Source of the DNA: Cryptomeria japonica
Lineage: Eukaryota; Streptophyta; Pinopsida; Cupressales; Cupressaceae
DNA length: 64,000 nt
Direction of reading: 5' to 3'
NCBI RefSeq assembly: GCF_030272615.1
Contig: NC_081414.1
Location: 823,729,896 to 823,793,895 of the forward strand
A program made the translations under genes and the position numbers. Positions 47,880 to 59,140 of this stretch are shown piece after piece. Below the pieces are notes generated by a model, which did not search any database, was not told the DNA's origin, and saw only the letters and a list, made by a program, of their open reading frames with translations. The number at the start of each line of letters is the position of its first letter. Position 1 is the stretch's first letter.

Positions 47880-50817
47880 ATGGCGACTCCAAAGGCAGGA
47901 GTATCTACTAGTCGTCCGGCTCTCATCAAAGAAGATCAGAAGAATGATGAATTGGAGACCAGGATCGTGTCCAAATGGAGTAATATCGGAGACACTAACT
48001 TAGGAAACTAAAATGTGAAGAAGTTTCAAGAGGTCCCCTACATTGGCAAGCCATCACCTGTTGCGAAGAAGATAATTGAAAGTGGCATCATTAAGGCGGC
48101 AGGTTTCCCTCCAGCAGTCAAGTGTCATGAGCTGATGATCGAATGTGCCTGCCACCATGACTCACAATCAAGGATGATCGTATCCAAGGAAGGGAACACC
48201 TTAGCTTACCTTTCAGAGGAAGCTATAAGTGAAGCTCTTCATCTTCCAGAGCATAAAGATATGATTTACAAAAGCTTAGAAGGAGCTAGGTCGATCTATG
48301 AAGATGATCCCAACACTTGTCTGAATCTCATCAATAAGAATTGGTTGCTCAAAAGTTGGCCTCGCCTGAACAAGATTCCCAATACACCGCATAGGATCGA
48401 CTTCCAGGAGGAATACAGAGATTTGATAACTTTGCTCAATCGAGTTACAGGGGCTCCTCAAGCCTTCTACTTCGAAAAGTGGATGTTTTTCTTCATTCAA
48501 GTGATAGTCCAAGGAAAAGGAATGCTTCATTGGGCCAGAATTATTAGCAATAGTCTAGATGTGCAGTTGAGAAGGCTAAGACCTACCAAATCATTCCACA
48601 TGAGCTCATATGTTATATATGCCTTAATCAGGACTTTCGTGTATGCAGGGCTACCTCACAGAGGAGTGATCGGAAGAGGACCCGGAGAAATGAGAGTTTG
48701 TGACTCTTATGTTCATCTACATCATCCACCTAGAAGTGACTACAAGTTAGTCAATGACACCTTCACGATGAACATTACTAGGATATTGCAAGGTGGGATT
48801 CATAATCGACTATCTCTGGATGCACAAGAGCTTGTGAAGAAGTATGGTGCATGGTTCATCCAGTTTCAAAAGTTTACATACATCAGAGTTCATGGGTGTC
48901 CATCACCTCCCTACAAGTTGCCGAGGTATCTGACAAACAGGATAGTGCTACTTGAGGTAACTAGATAGTTGGTAGCTTATGCAAAGGTATCCAGACACAA
49001 GCATGGAAATGGAATTCCCGTGCCCATCATACTAGGGAATTCACTTGAAGTATGTCCTAACACTCAAGCCTCGGAAGATGCAGAGAAGGAATTATCTTTA
49101 TATTCATTCACATCCTTTGCCTCGCGGGAGAATTTTGATCCTCACGGTTATATGGAGGAGACAATCAATAGGAAGTACAAACATGAGTTTCAGGTGGAGG
49201 ACTTTTGGATGAATCTCCCAAGCGATTTAGAGGTTAAAAGAAAGATGCATTCCAGGCTACCCTTAGATCTCATCAGGAAATGCAAAGTTTATAGAGTAGC
49301 TGATCAGGCCCAAGATAATGGTAGGTACCTCTAGTCATCCTATGAGAAAGAAGATAAAGGAGTGAAGATAGATTGGAATGAGCCTGAGGTTTTAGACTTG
49401 AGAGCTTTGATGGCTCCTGTTTTATCATGCACTCGCAGATGGGTGGATGTACAGCATCAGAAGTTTGAGAGAGCAGAATGTGTCAATGACTTTTACTTTG
49501 GAGGCAAGACCAGAAGAAGGAGAAGCAAGCGTAAGTGAGAACACTTCTCATCCCAGAGGTGCAAAGAGGAAAGAAAGACCTGAGAAAAGGGACCCTTCCA
49601 AGAAGAAACAAGGAGCCAATCTTGGTCACCCATCAAGCACATCTTCTCGACATGAAAAGAAGGCAGATCAGGAGAAGATGGTACCTTAAGTTGATGAATC
49701 TATGGAATACATGGTAAAAAATGACAAGCCAGAGAAGGGACAGACGCCTCAACATTCATCAAGTCAATCTCCCCAAGTTGATGCTAATGAGCTACATGAA
49801 GAGAAGAATGATGATGAAGCGACATCTCCTTTCCGAGAGGATGGACCACTGCTTAAAGAAATACAAGTAAAGGAAACAAGATCTGCCATTCCGGATTGGT
49901 TAAAAGAGAGACTGACAAGGGTAGTTGTGGTTGAAAAGGAAGAGGATGTATTTGATTTAGAAAGCCTTATAGGGAATTCTCAAGAAGTAATGGAAAAGAA
50001 GGCCACAAAGATGTCCAAGGTAATAAGGGATGAGACAGGATCCAGCAGTATCTCCTTTACAAGCACTTCCTCTTGAATCAGTTGGCGAAGCAGAAAGGGT
50101 CAAGAGCTTAGTTCAGCTTATGAGCTCTTGGATTGATAAATCCCACATGGTAGCCGTTGAATTTGCAACAAGAATGATGAAGACAGTTCATCGAGCTATC
50201 CAGGTCCTTGAGATTGTCCATAATCTAATGATAACTGTAGCCGCTTTCACTCACACTAGAGATGTTATCATTCCTGTCCTGCAAGTAGTAAGACAAACAC
50301 CAAGACGTATCCTGACACAAGAAAAGATAATGGATGAGGAACTCATAACCTCCTACAGTGGTCAACTCTGCTCCAGATGAAAGAGGTCCTTTTTGAAGAC
50401 ATCAACACCAAATGCAGTCAAGTTGAAGGTATCATCCATCCAATTCAAGATAAGGTGTTTGAAGTATTGTGTACCATTCTTGGCAGGCGGATCGAGATTG
50501 AGACAAATGTGGACATCCAAGAGTTGGAGGAGAGAGTCAAGATCATCTTTTGCAAGGAGGAGAACGTCATCATAGATGAGCAACGAGATCTGATGTTCAG
50601 TACCATGTTCCTGATCGAAAGGATCAAAGAACTTGAACCTGGATGGGAGGCAGCTCTTCTCATTGCTTTTGATCAAGTCCTTCACTTGGAAGAACGAATG
50701 AAGAATCTTCCTGAGATTCCCATTGCTGAGATTGAGGGAATTGTGTCCGCATTCGTTGGATATGGTAAAAAAGAGCATAGGAAAGGGAACAAAATTCTAG
50801 ATGAAAAGTTGTTATAG
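47880..50817 (+). pseudogene. Long accessory ORF of unit B, degraded
   Basis: Homologue of 39698-42922. ATG at 47880 (MATPKAGVSTSRPALIKEDQ). Stops at codon 44, at 48966, at 49332 and at 49687; a one-base insertion near 49465; a ~250-bp deletion near 50045, with CAGGATC at the joint (in A these are two separate copies); another shift near 50345. The last frame 50377-50817 matches the C-terminus of A closely. It is more decayed than A, in agreement with A being the later insertion. Function is unknown, as for A. Confidence 0.7.
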
Positions 50818-50929
50818 GATGATGTGGCAGCTTAATTCCTATTGGTCTATGTTTCCTCGATATTTCTGCCAATTAAATATTTGGCTATGCATTTAATAAT
50901 GTTCATCTAAATGTGGACCTTTTTGTAGC

Positions 50930-50947
50930 AAACCCTAATTAGGGTTT
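50930..50947. promoter_or_regulatory. Palindromic double telobox (unit B)
   Basis: AAACCCTAATTAGGGTTT, identical to the copies in A and C, about 110 bp after the ORF stop. Confidence 0.75.
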
Positions 50948-51010
50948 AGGTGTCAAAATCACAGTCATTGATCTTCTTTTGATCTGGGCCATTCATTGTA
51001 TTTGAGGATG

Positions 51011-51020
51011 CTATATATAC
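51011..51020 (+). promoter_or_regulatory. Tail TATA box of unit B
   Basis: GCTATATATACCCTC, 64 bp after the telobox, the same spacing as in A. Confidence 0.6.
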
Positions 51021-51115
51021 CCTCACTCATTTTCATTTTGATAGTAGTTAGAGGTTAATACTTAGAAGTTAGAGAAGAGAGAGAGCTTAGAGAAGAAAGT
51101 TATTGTGTATCAAGA

Positions 51116-51304
51116 TTGAGTAGTGAAGAAAGAATTTTGAACAATTGTTGTCTATTTGGCTTTGAGATCAATGAAATATTGAAGTTATGGTGTTTTATTG
51201 CAATACTTGTGGCTATCTTCATGATTGTTTATCTTCTTGAATCATTCTCAATCGAAGTAATATTTAAGTTTGAAGGACTAAGTGTTGTGCTTGACCTTTG
51301 GTGA
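51116..51304 (+). CDS. Small membrane-peptide frame in the tail of unit B
   Basis: 62 codons, partner of 39206-39388 (LKLWCFIAILVAIFMIVYLL). The N-terminal residues differ; the rest aligns without gaps. Confidence 0.3.
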   Translation: MSSEERILNNCCLFGFEINEILKLWCFIAILVAIFMIVYLLESFSIEVIFKFEGLSVVLDLW

Positions 51305-51897
51305 GATTCATGTTCCAAACCACTAGCTTCTTACTGATTGTAAGGACACCTTGTGTGGTCAACTGGAGATATTGAGATTGCTTAAACATTCAATCATTGT
51401 TGAAATATTGATATGTATCTTTATGATAGTATCTATATCCTTGATGATTTGAAAATCACTAATCACCTTAGAAGATCGCATCAATTCCAGTAGAGTTGTA
51501 ATTTCTTGGCGATACTGAAATTGGTAGAATCTTACCAAGTCCAGCTTACATTTAGTCATTCTTAGGATTAGATTAGCATTCATCTCTTGAAACTCTTATC
51601 TTTTGATCTTTTTTGAGAATCTGTTAGTATTAGGAAAATCCTGTTGCTGCAATCAAAAGAGAGTGACACGGACAAGCTTTCTCAAAAAGTGCGTAAGACC
51701 CCTTGAAGAAACAGCATTTACAACGACCACTGGTGCTTATCCACACGTAGAGATCCTACAACGAAGAACCTTGAAGTCATCTTGAATGATCCTTTTTCGA
51801 GATATCTTCAGCATTCAGAGGCTTTAATCAAGAGAGGGTAAGGTACCATTTGGGTATTTTATTCTGTGTTTGGCTGTGTACAAAATACACGTCAACA

Positions 51898-54160
51898 CCC
51901 TTCCAAAGGGTCCAGAGCGAAAATCCTTATAACTCTTGTCTTCTTCCTTATTTTGGCTAGGCGTTGGCTTGATGGGAGATGAATGGGTATGTTTTTGCCT
52001 TGAGAGGGAGTTTGATTGATTTTGAAGAACAAGATTTTGGCCTAAAGGAGAATTTCGCTCCTGACCCTTCCAAAGGGTCCAAAGCGAAATTCATCATAAA
52101 CTTCATTTGCTACCTTGTTTGACCTTGAAACCTTCTTCCTCAGGTGGAAAATGATCTAAGTTTGCTTCTTGAAGTGGTTTGGAGTTTGAAAAGTGAGTAA
52201 TCTGGCCTAGAAGGAGATTTTTGCTCCTAACCCTTCCAAAGGGTCCAAAGCGAAAATCTACCTAAGACTCGTTTCTTCCATAGTTTGACCAAATTTTGAT
52301 TTGCAAGGCGCCTTGAAAGGAAGGATGGACATCTTTTCCCATTGGAAATGTTTGAAAGCATTGAGAAGTGAAGGATTTTGAGCCAAATAGTGAATTTCGC
52401 TCCTTACCCTTCCAAAGGGTCCAGAGCGAAATTCCTAGAAACACCTATTTTTTCCATTAGAGGAGGTCAAGTCCTTAGTTTTTTTATGGCGTAGATGGAA
52501 GTGGGATAGCATGTTTTTGCCTCTTGAGGTGGTTTGGAGTTGGAGAAATGGAGAATCAAGCTCAAATCATGATTTTCGCTCCTGACCCTTCCAAAGGGTC
52601 CAGAGCGAAAATCTTCATGGACCTCATTGTCTTCCTTGTTAGGCCAAGTTCTTAGTGTCCAAGGCATGTTGGAGGAAGGATAAACATATTCTTGCCTTGA
52701 GGAATGATGGAAAGCAACAAAAGATGAAATTTCAAGCCTAGAGAGGGAATTTCGCTCCTGACCCTTCCAAAGGGTCCAGAGCGAAATTCCTTGTAAACCT
52801 AGTTTTTTGACCTTGCTTAGGCTTCAATCCTTGTTCCTTGGATGAAAAATGATGAAATGTATCTTGTAAGGAAGAGTGGGATTGAAAAAAATGAAGGATT
52901 TTAGCCAAGAAGGTGAATTTCGCTCCTGACCCTTCCAAAGGGTCCAGAGCAAAATTCCTAAAATCCCTTATTTTCCTAGCAAAGTCAAGTCAAACTTGGG
53001 TTTTTGTAGCTTGGATGGGTGAGGATAAGTGTTGTCTTGCCTTTTAACGTGGATTCAAGTTGAAATGATGGAGGAATAAGCCTAAAACAATATTTTCGCT
53101 CTTGACCCTTCCGAAGGGTCTAGAGCAAAAAACACTAAAACCATCCTTTTTTCCAAATTTTGTGCTAAGTCAGGCCTAGACTAGGGTGAGAGAAGCTATT
53201 TGGAATGCCTTGGAAAAATGTTTATCCACCAAAGATGCAAATTTTGAGCTAAAATTGGAATTTCGCTCTTGACCCTTCCAAAGGGTCCAGAGCGAAATTC
53301 TGGATAGGTTCTGTCCCTGATTAGTTTCTTGAGCGAATTCTCCTTTTTGGGCCTTGCGAAGATCGAACCAATGTTGCCAAGTTGAGAAGTGGCTTCAATA
53401 TGGGGGATTCCAGATGAAGTGAAGTGAAGAAAGTGAAATTTAGTGTGAATAGGCAAGCAAAAAGTGAATTTCGCTCCTGACCCTTCCAAAGGGTCCAGAG
53501 CGAAATTTATCAAAGTCACTATTTCCTCTTTGTGTCAAGACAAGATTTTGATTCCTAATGCATGAAAAGACTGGAGAGAGGTTGTTTAAGCCTTGCAAGA
53601 TGAGTTGAAGTGAAGGAAAACAAGGAAAGAGAGAAATTCGCTCCTGACCCTTCCAAAGGGTCCAGGGCGAAATTCTCCAAATCAACCATTTTTCCCTTGA
53701 GTGAAGCTAAAATGTTGATACTTATGGCATGGTTGAGGCTGGGGTGAGATATTTTTGCCTTGTAGGGTGAAGTGAAGTAAAGGAAGTGTAAAATAAAGCC
53801 TAAAGAAGGAATTTTGCTCCTGACCCTTCCAAAGGGTCCAGAGTGAAATTCTCATTATCACCTAATTTGCCCATGTGGGAAGCTAAAAGGATGGATCCCT
53901 AGACTTTGTTGGACTAAAACAAGCATATGCTCACTTTCCGGAGGATTTTGGAGTGAAAAAATGGGGTAATTGAGGCCTAATCAAGAAAATCGCTCCTGAC
54001 CCTTCCAAAGGGTCTAGGGCGAAATCCTTTGAAACTGCTATTTTTCACCTTGTTGGGGCCAGGTGAGGAGCTAATTGTGAGGTAACGTTGAAAGGAGGTC
54101 TAAATGAGCCAGGAATGCAAAATTCACTCCCGACCCTTCCAGAGGGTCCAAGGCGAAATT
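51898..54160 (+). repeat. Palindrome array of unit C, right part (13.5 hairpins)
   Basis: The half-hairpin at 51898-51923 completes the one cut at 38602. Then full copies at about 52052, 52217, 52395, 52574, 52750, 52917, 53093, 53259, 53468, 53635, 53811, 53988 and 54120. Nearly all read TTTCGCTCCTGACCCTTCCA then AAGGGTCCAGAGCGAAA. Spacing is mostly 165-179 bp. Several changes in the arms are CpG losses (GAGTGAA, GAGCAAA). Confidence 0.9.
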
Positions 54161-54297
54161 CTTATAGGGCCTGTCCTTGGAAAGAGTCTTGAACTAACTT
54201 CATTCTAATATCTTTTTGTTGATGATTTAAGTTGAAAATGCTATGTTGAAATGAATTTATCATGTGTCCTTAATCATCTTTTGGTTTGTTTTGGCAG

Positions 54298-54492
54298 ATG
54301 AAAGAAGACCAGGCCAGGACAAGGACGACTTTCTCCAGCCCAGCATCAACAAGGACGACCTTCTCCAGCCTAGCCTCATCAAGGACGACCTCTTCCAGTC
54401 CAACATTTGAAGGAAAGACAAGGTGGCATCCCAGTCATCACTCCTCCAGTCGAGTTGGTCCACTTCAGCATGTCCAGATTCAATGTACTTGA
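54298..54492 (+). CDS. Short Ser/Thr-rich frame of unit C
   Basis: ATG at 54298 immediately follows an acceptor-like TTTGTTTTGGCAG, the position where A and B start their long ORFs. It has about 64 codons built partly from three copies of a ~30-bp repeat (AAGGACGACCTTCTCCAGCC). No homology to the A/B ORF is visible; it may be the remnant of a deleted ORF or chance. Confidence 0.3.
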   Translation: MKEDQARTRTTFSSPASTRTTFSSLASSRTTSSSPTFEGKTRWHPSHHSSSRVGPLQHVQIQCT

Positions 54493-54616
54493 CTCATCAA
54501 AGATGGCACTAACTTCGATGCACCTACCCCGACTATCCATTGGTTGAATATTCTAGAGAAGACATGTGTCCGAATAATGCAATTATTTCATTGGTCAGAA
54601 TTAAGTTTGTTGTAAC

Positions 54617-54634
54617 AAACCCTAATTAGGGTTT
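54617..54634. promoter_or_regulatory. Palindromic double telobox (unit C)
   Basis: AAACCCTAATTAGGGTTT, conserved with A and B. Confidence 0.75.
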
Positions 54635-54686
54635 CACTGTAAAATCTTGGCCATTGATCTAAGCCATTGAATTGTATTGAGGGCGC

Positions 54687-54694
54687 TATATAAG
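54687..54694 (+). promoter_or_regulatory. Tail TATA box of unit C
   Basis: GCTATATAAGCCC, 53 bp after the telobox. Confidence 0.6.
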
Positions 54695-54954
54695 CCCTGG
54701 CTCCTCATTTGTAAAGGCTAATAGTGAGTCAATTGTTAGCTAATAGAGAATAGTTAGTCAGGAGTTAGAAGGTGAATAGTTAGAAATAGTGAATAAGTCA
54801 GTTAATAGTATAGCAATTAGAGTAGAATAGAAAGAGAAGGCAAAGATTGTTGCCAAGATGTTGTTGTAAAAGGCTTGTAAAACTTCATTGAAGAAATGGT
54901 GAAATCTATGGGTCGATTCAACAATTTCCATGGTCTTTATACTTCAACAGAACC

Positions 54955-56254
54955 CCACCTAAGATGCAAGAGAAAATAGCATTAAGGAAAACCATTTTGC
55001 ATGAAAACATCACCAATGGTTTTGTTATTGTCATACTGATCAACAATGTGGTTAGAACACCTTCATCATATGGTCGGAAACATTTAACTATTGTCTTAGC
55101 TATTCTCTTTCTATGGTACAGCTGTAACTTGTGCTTTTATTTCCATCTCAAGTTTCTTTGGTTATTTATTTGCATCATTTGTCTTGCATGCACTTATCTT
55201 TTTCTTTTGGGATTTTCTGTTTAAAAGAGATAAAGTGAGTACCAAAGAAGGAAGAGAAGCTACAATCTTTGAATTCTGTTGCAACCTTTCTAAAGTATTA
55301 CTTCAGATGTAAGACCATTGAATTGTCAAACTGCAGAGAGTCTTGATGACCTTCAACATTTGAAATTTCACCTTCTTGCAAAGCTTCCTCAACAGATCCT
55401 GTATTATTAACAACTGCTTCTGCAGTTATTCTCTTTGGCTTTTGTGTTATTTTCTCATGCGCTAGTAAGATTTTGGATCTTATCTTTGGTCCATTTCCTA
55501 GATATCTACTTATGAAATGCTTTTGAATCCAAGGTTGTTCCTCTCCAACTTTATCATTTGGTTAGGACTTGTATTTAACTTGGAAGGGAATCACTTTCTA
55601 TGTCTTGATACCAACATCTTTCGATTACTATATTTTTACACACTTAATCAAATTGTTCTAAGTCATTGCCGTTTCTTAGGTGAAGTCATGGCTAGTGAAA
55701 AATCTAAAATTCTGCTTCAGCTCTACTGTAATTCTCAAACCCAAGTGAGCTTCATTAATTACGAGCCAAATTGCAATGTGTGGAAAACATGTGAGGAAAA
55801 TGCAGTATCAAAAGAAAGAGAATATGTTAAAAAAAAAAGCAATATCTTGAGAAAGAGGAAAAAGAAAAGAAAAAAAAAATCAAGAAAAAGAGAAAAGAAG
55901 TAAAATGAAATATTTAAGTGTTTGGCTTTGGGAATATGCGAGTAACTCCACTAAGGCTATAAATGCCCGGCTGGCAATGGAGCAATATTTGTGAGATTAC
56001 AGCGATAACCTTGTCAGGGTTATAGATGCTCGCTAGCAGCGAGGCTCTATCCAGGATACTTATGAAGTATGGATAAACTACGTAGCTAGTCACGATGGAT
56101 TCTAAGGGTTGCAGTGTTCGTGAGTTGGAATGAATACATTTGCACACACATGGGTAATCAAAGACTAGGTGCCTTGTCCAAATCAGGATTCTTCTTACTT
56201 TTGAGTATATTTCCTAGTCTCTTGATAAGTTGGTTTGAATTTTCTGGAGGTTCT
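54955..56254. other. Host stretch without recognised gene
   Basis: Open frames 54964-55224 and 55517-55903 have no recognisable domain; the latter ends in a purine-rich run (55826-55902) that encodes Lys/Arg repeats. The segment is the right flank of unit C's insertion site. Confidence 0.4.
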
Positions 56255-57695
56255 TGTAATGTCCCCTATTTGAGTGCCAGAGATTTTTGCCTAAATTCTT
56301 AAATTGCCAGCAACTTCTTCCTAATTTGGTGCTTAGTGTTAACAATTTTATAAGATTTATATTGCCAAACAGAATTCAGATATAGAATGACTGTTGTTTT
56401 AATGTCATCTAAATGGAATAATATAACCACACTGTAATATATTAGATATCAATCTACAAGTTTAGATAGAATTCGATCTTATAGATACACAGGTGCACTA
56501 CTATGATATCCAACTTGGTAAGTGTTTCTGAGGTAATGACTTGATATTAATTACTGCGATTATAACTTCAAGGAGTAACGAGTATTACTGTTGTATGTTA
56601 TTATCAAAATATAACTGTATATTGTTCTGGAAGAAGACGAGGGTACGCTGTTACCAGATATCTCTTCTTACGTATATATACCAATATCTGTTATTGATCG
56701 ATCTGATACTTATCTGGTGGATATCTTCTTAAGTGGTGATCCTCCCTTTGGTTCTTTCAAACTGTGATAGGAAACAGTATATAAAACCATCCAATATTAT
56801 ATATATATGAAAGAGATACCAATTCCCCATACCCTAGGATGTGCTTGAAACTTGTTCTTATACCTCCTAAATTGGAAAGGTGGCATCCTTTGAGGGTTGA
56901 CTAGTCACCTCCGTTCAATATCAAACTCTCCATAATAACAGTTAGACTTTATTAATCACTATTCATATAATTGGTATATGATCCTTAATATACTAATCGC
57001 ACCATCTTATAGATAATCGGTGATCATCGTTATCTCTATCCTTTTCACAATTGGCGTACCGATTATTATAATTCCTTGGCTAGCATCGTACCTCTTCATT
57101 AAGATGTCCATACCCGAAATCGCTGATTACTTATTGAGCCTCCTCATAACGTGATCTTTGTTACACTTATCGGTCAATGTTTGGTCAATATCATGTTTCT
57201 TCATATGATATCGATTAGTGGATATAGATAATAATCAATAGTTAACACTATTTAATTATTCCCGCTGTGCATTGGTTTTGGGATATCGAATTAATATCAT
57301 GTCGACTGTCCTCTGCAGTTGTTGACCAGTTGATCTTACTGTTATAACCATATTCAATTATATGTCTTGATATTACACAGTGGCAGTGTCTATTCTTCCA
57401 ATGTCAACCTGGACGGTATTGACATAGGTGGTTGAATGTCTTCATTATAGTTATCTGGAGAATGTAGATGATGACCAGCAGTAGTATTGCTATCAAGATG
57501 TATTGATGGATTTTTAATAATAAATATGTTTAATTAAATATTATTTTAATCATATGCCACTTAAGGAAAATCATCTGATTTAAAACTTCACAATTTTTGT
57601 GACGCTTTATTCCAAGTTCCAACTATTTATTGGGCTATGGAAAACATAAGTATTTTATTGCTATATATCATAAGTGCAAAGATGGGGACATCACA
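56255..57695. mobile_element. Solo LTR, 1.44 kb
   Basis: Starts TGTAATGTCCCC and ends GGGGACATCACA, flanked by the 5-bp duplication GTTCT (56250-56254 and 57696-57700). The ends form a 12-bp imperfect inverted repeat. There is no internal coding region, so a solo LTR is the simplest reading. It is unrelated to units A-D. Confidence 0.8.
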
Positions 57696-58040
57696 GTTCT
57701 AAGTGTGGATTGAGTCTTTATCTTTGAAATGTTCAAGAACATTTGTTCGAGGTGGCACTAGATGTTGTGACGTGTTCACACATCGTCCCATTGCAAATGG
57801 GGACCCCCACTTTTCTCTGCTTTCTAGGATAGTTGTAGAGTCTTTTGCTATTAGCCTTTGCGGTGAAGAAGTATAGTTGGTCAAGAGCTAGTCAAGTCTC
57901 CCTCTCTAGATTAAGTGAGGTCAGTTAGTTGTCAAAGCTTAGGAAATGAATGATTATATGATGATCATTCCATTCAATCATCATCATTGGCTTGTGAGAT
58001 GTGAGATGAGATATCTTGGGCGAAATTTGACTATGTATAG

Positions 58041-59140
58041 GAAAATTTCCTTTACCCCTAGGAAAGTCCAAACTGACTTCCTTTGCTCCTCAAAGGCATT
58101 GACAGTGACTTCCTTTGCTCTTCCAAGGCATTGACAGTCACTTCCTTTGACCTCATAGAAGCCCCGATCAAACATAGAAAATTTTGATCAAGGATGAGCA
58201 TTTGATGTCTTGTAGCATTCCTTCTCTTGCATTTGAGTGAATAAGGTTAATTCGTGGTCATCAACCCGATTGATCAAAGCCTATAGTGGCAAAAGACTGA
58301 ATGGAACGTGTCAAGTAAGGTCAATTTGAACAAGATAGGCAAGGAGGTTTGAGAGGCGAATCCCTTGGATGAAATTTCACTGAGTATAAAGAATTTTCCT
58401 TGCCATCCAAGAGGTCTGATTACACTTTATGGAGAAGTAAGTCGCATATGCAAAATTTGGCTAAGTATTGGAAAACTTCCTTTGCTACTTGGGAGGAGTG
58501 AACTTGCTTTGCTACTTGAGAGAAGCGAACTTCCTTTGCTACTTGAGAGAAGCGAACTCACTTCCTTTGCTACTTTAGAAGCCCGAAATGACTTCCTTTG
58601 CCTTCTAAGAGGTCCGAAAATGTCTTAGCTCATCATAAATTGCAATATAGTGCCCTTGTTAAGCAATGATTTTGATCTTTTAACCAGCCTAGTAGACATT
58701 TTCTTATCATCCAAGATGTCTGATATAGATGCAAGAGTCCGTTTGAAGGTGATTTGATCAACTTAGACACATGGAGAACATAAAACCTTAAGCATTTCTT
58801 ATGCTTCACCTTGTACACAACCTTGCCTTTGCCCATTGACATGGCATGAGCAAGAGAGGAGATCGAATTGATGGAGAAATTGATGGAGAAGTTGATGGAA
58901 TGCTGCTGGAGATGGCAATTTCAACTCATTTCCATTGCTCCTTGAAAGGAGCGAATTTCCATTGCCCCTTGAGAGGAGCGAACTTCCTTTGCTCCCTCAA
59001 TGGAGTGGCCTGACTTCCATTGCTCCCTCATAGGAGCGAACTCACTTCCATTGCCCCCCCATGAGAGCAGACTGCCCCCCTACAGGAGCAAAGTCATTTC
59101 CTTTGCTCCCTTGAAGGAGCGAACTTCCTTCCTTTACCCA
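58041..59140 (+). repeat. Short-hairpin array of unit D
   Basis: More than ten copies of a TTCCTTTGCTCC..GGAGCGAA theme, with stem GCTCC/GGAGC and loops such as TTGAA, CTCAT and CTTGA. Several variants keep pairing (GCTACTT / AGAAGC at 58511 and 58538). They come in clusters (58040-58160, 58475-58620, 58930-59130) rather than at regular distances. The outer bases TTTGC / GCGAA resemble the outer arms of the long hairpins of A-C. Confidence 0.75.

Larger units (their letters stand above)
38603..51897 (+). mobile_element. LTR-like unit B (middle of three nested units)
   Basis: Starts TGTTGAGACCATTTCACACA at 38603 and ends CAAAATACACGTCAACA at 51897. The 5-bp duplication CCCTT flanks it (38598-38602 and 51898-51902). 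Unit A is inserted 42 bp after its start, so its own length is about 5.9 kb: 38603-38644 plus 46000-51897. Contents: terminal hairpin, five spaced palindromes (46397-47074), TATA box, leader exon, intron, a long degraded ORF (47880-50817), palindromic telobox, second TATA box and a ~880-bp tail. No internal LTR, primer site or pol. Confidence 0.85.
37430..54949 (+). mobile_element. LTR-like unit C (outermost of three nested units)
   Basis: Starts TGTTGTGACGTATTCACACA and ends ...ACTTCAACA, flanked by the 5-bp duplication GAACC. Without its insert (38603-51902) it is about 4.2 kb. Order: terminal hairpin (CCCCATTGCAAATGGGG), short 34-bp repeats, 18 spaced palindromes, intron-like acceptor and a short Ser/Thr-rich frame, palindromic telobox, TATA box, and about 250 bp to the end. 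It has no internal LTR copy and no pol. I interpret it as a solo LTR, or a non-autonomous LTR-like unit, of the same family as A, B and D but without the long ORF. Confidence 0.8.

Noticed and set aside
38645-51897. A single giant inverted-repeat element or palindrome
   Set aside because: Separate 5-bp duplications show two independent insertions of related units in opposite directions; the palindrome is a by-product.
38038-54160. CRISPR-like array of regularly spaced palindromic repeats
   Set aside because: The repeats are embedded in plant LTR-like units, spacers are about 100-170 bp rather than 25-45 bp, and no cas genes exist; this is eukaryotic nuclear DNA.
55916-56110. Possible tRNA or structured RNA (GCTCGCTAGCAGCGAGGC region)
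   Set aside because: No cloverleaf or internal promoter boxes could be fitted.
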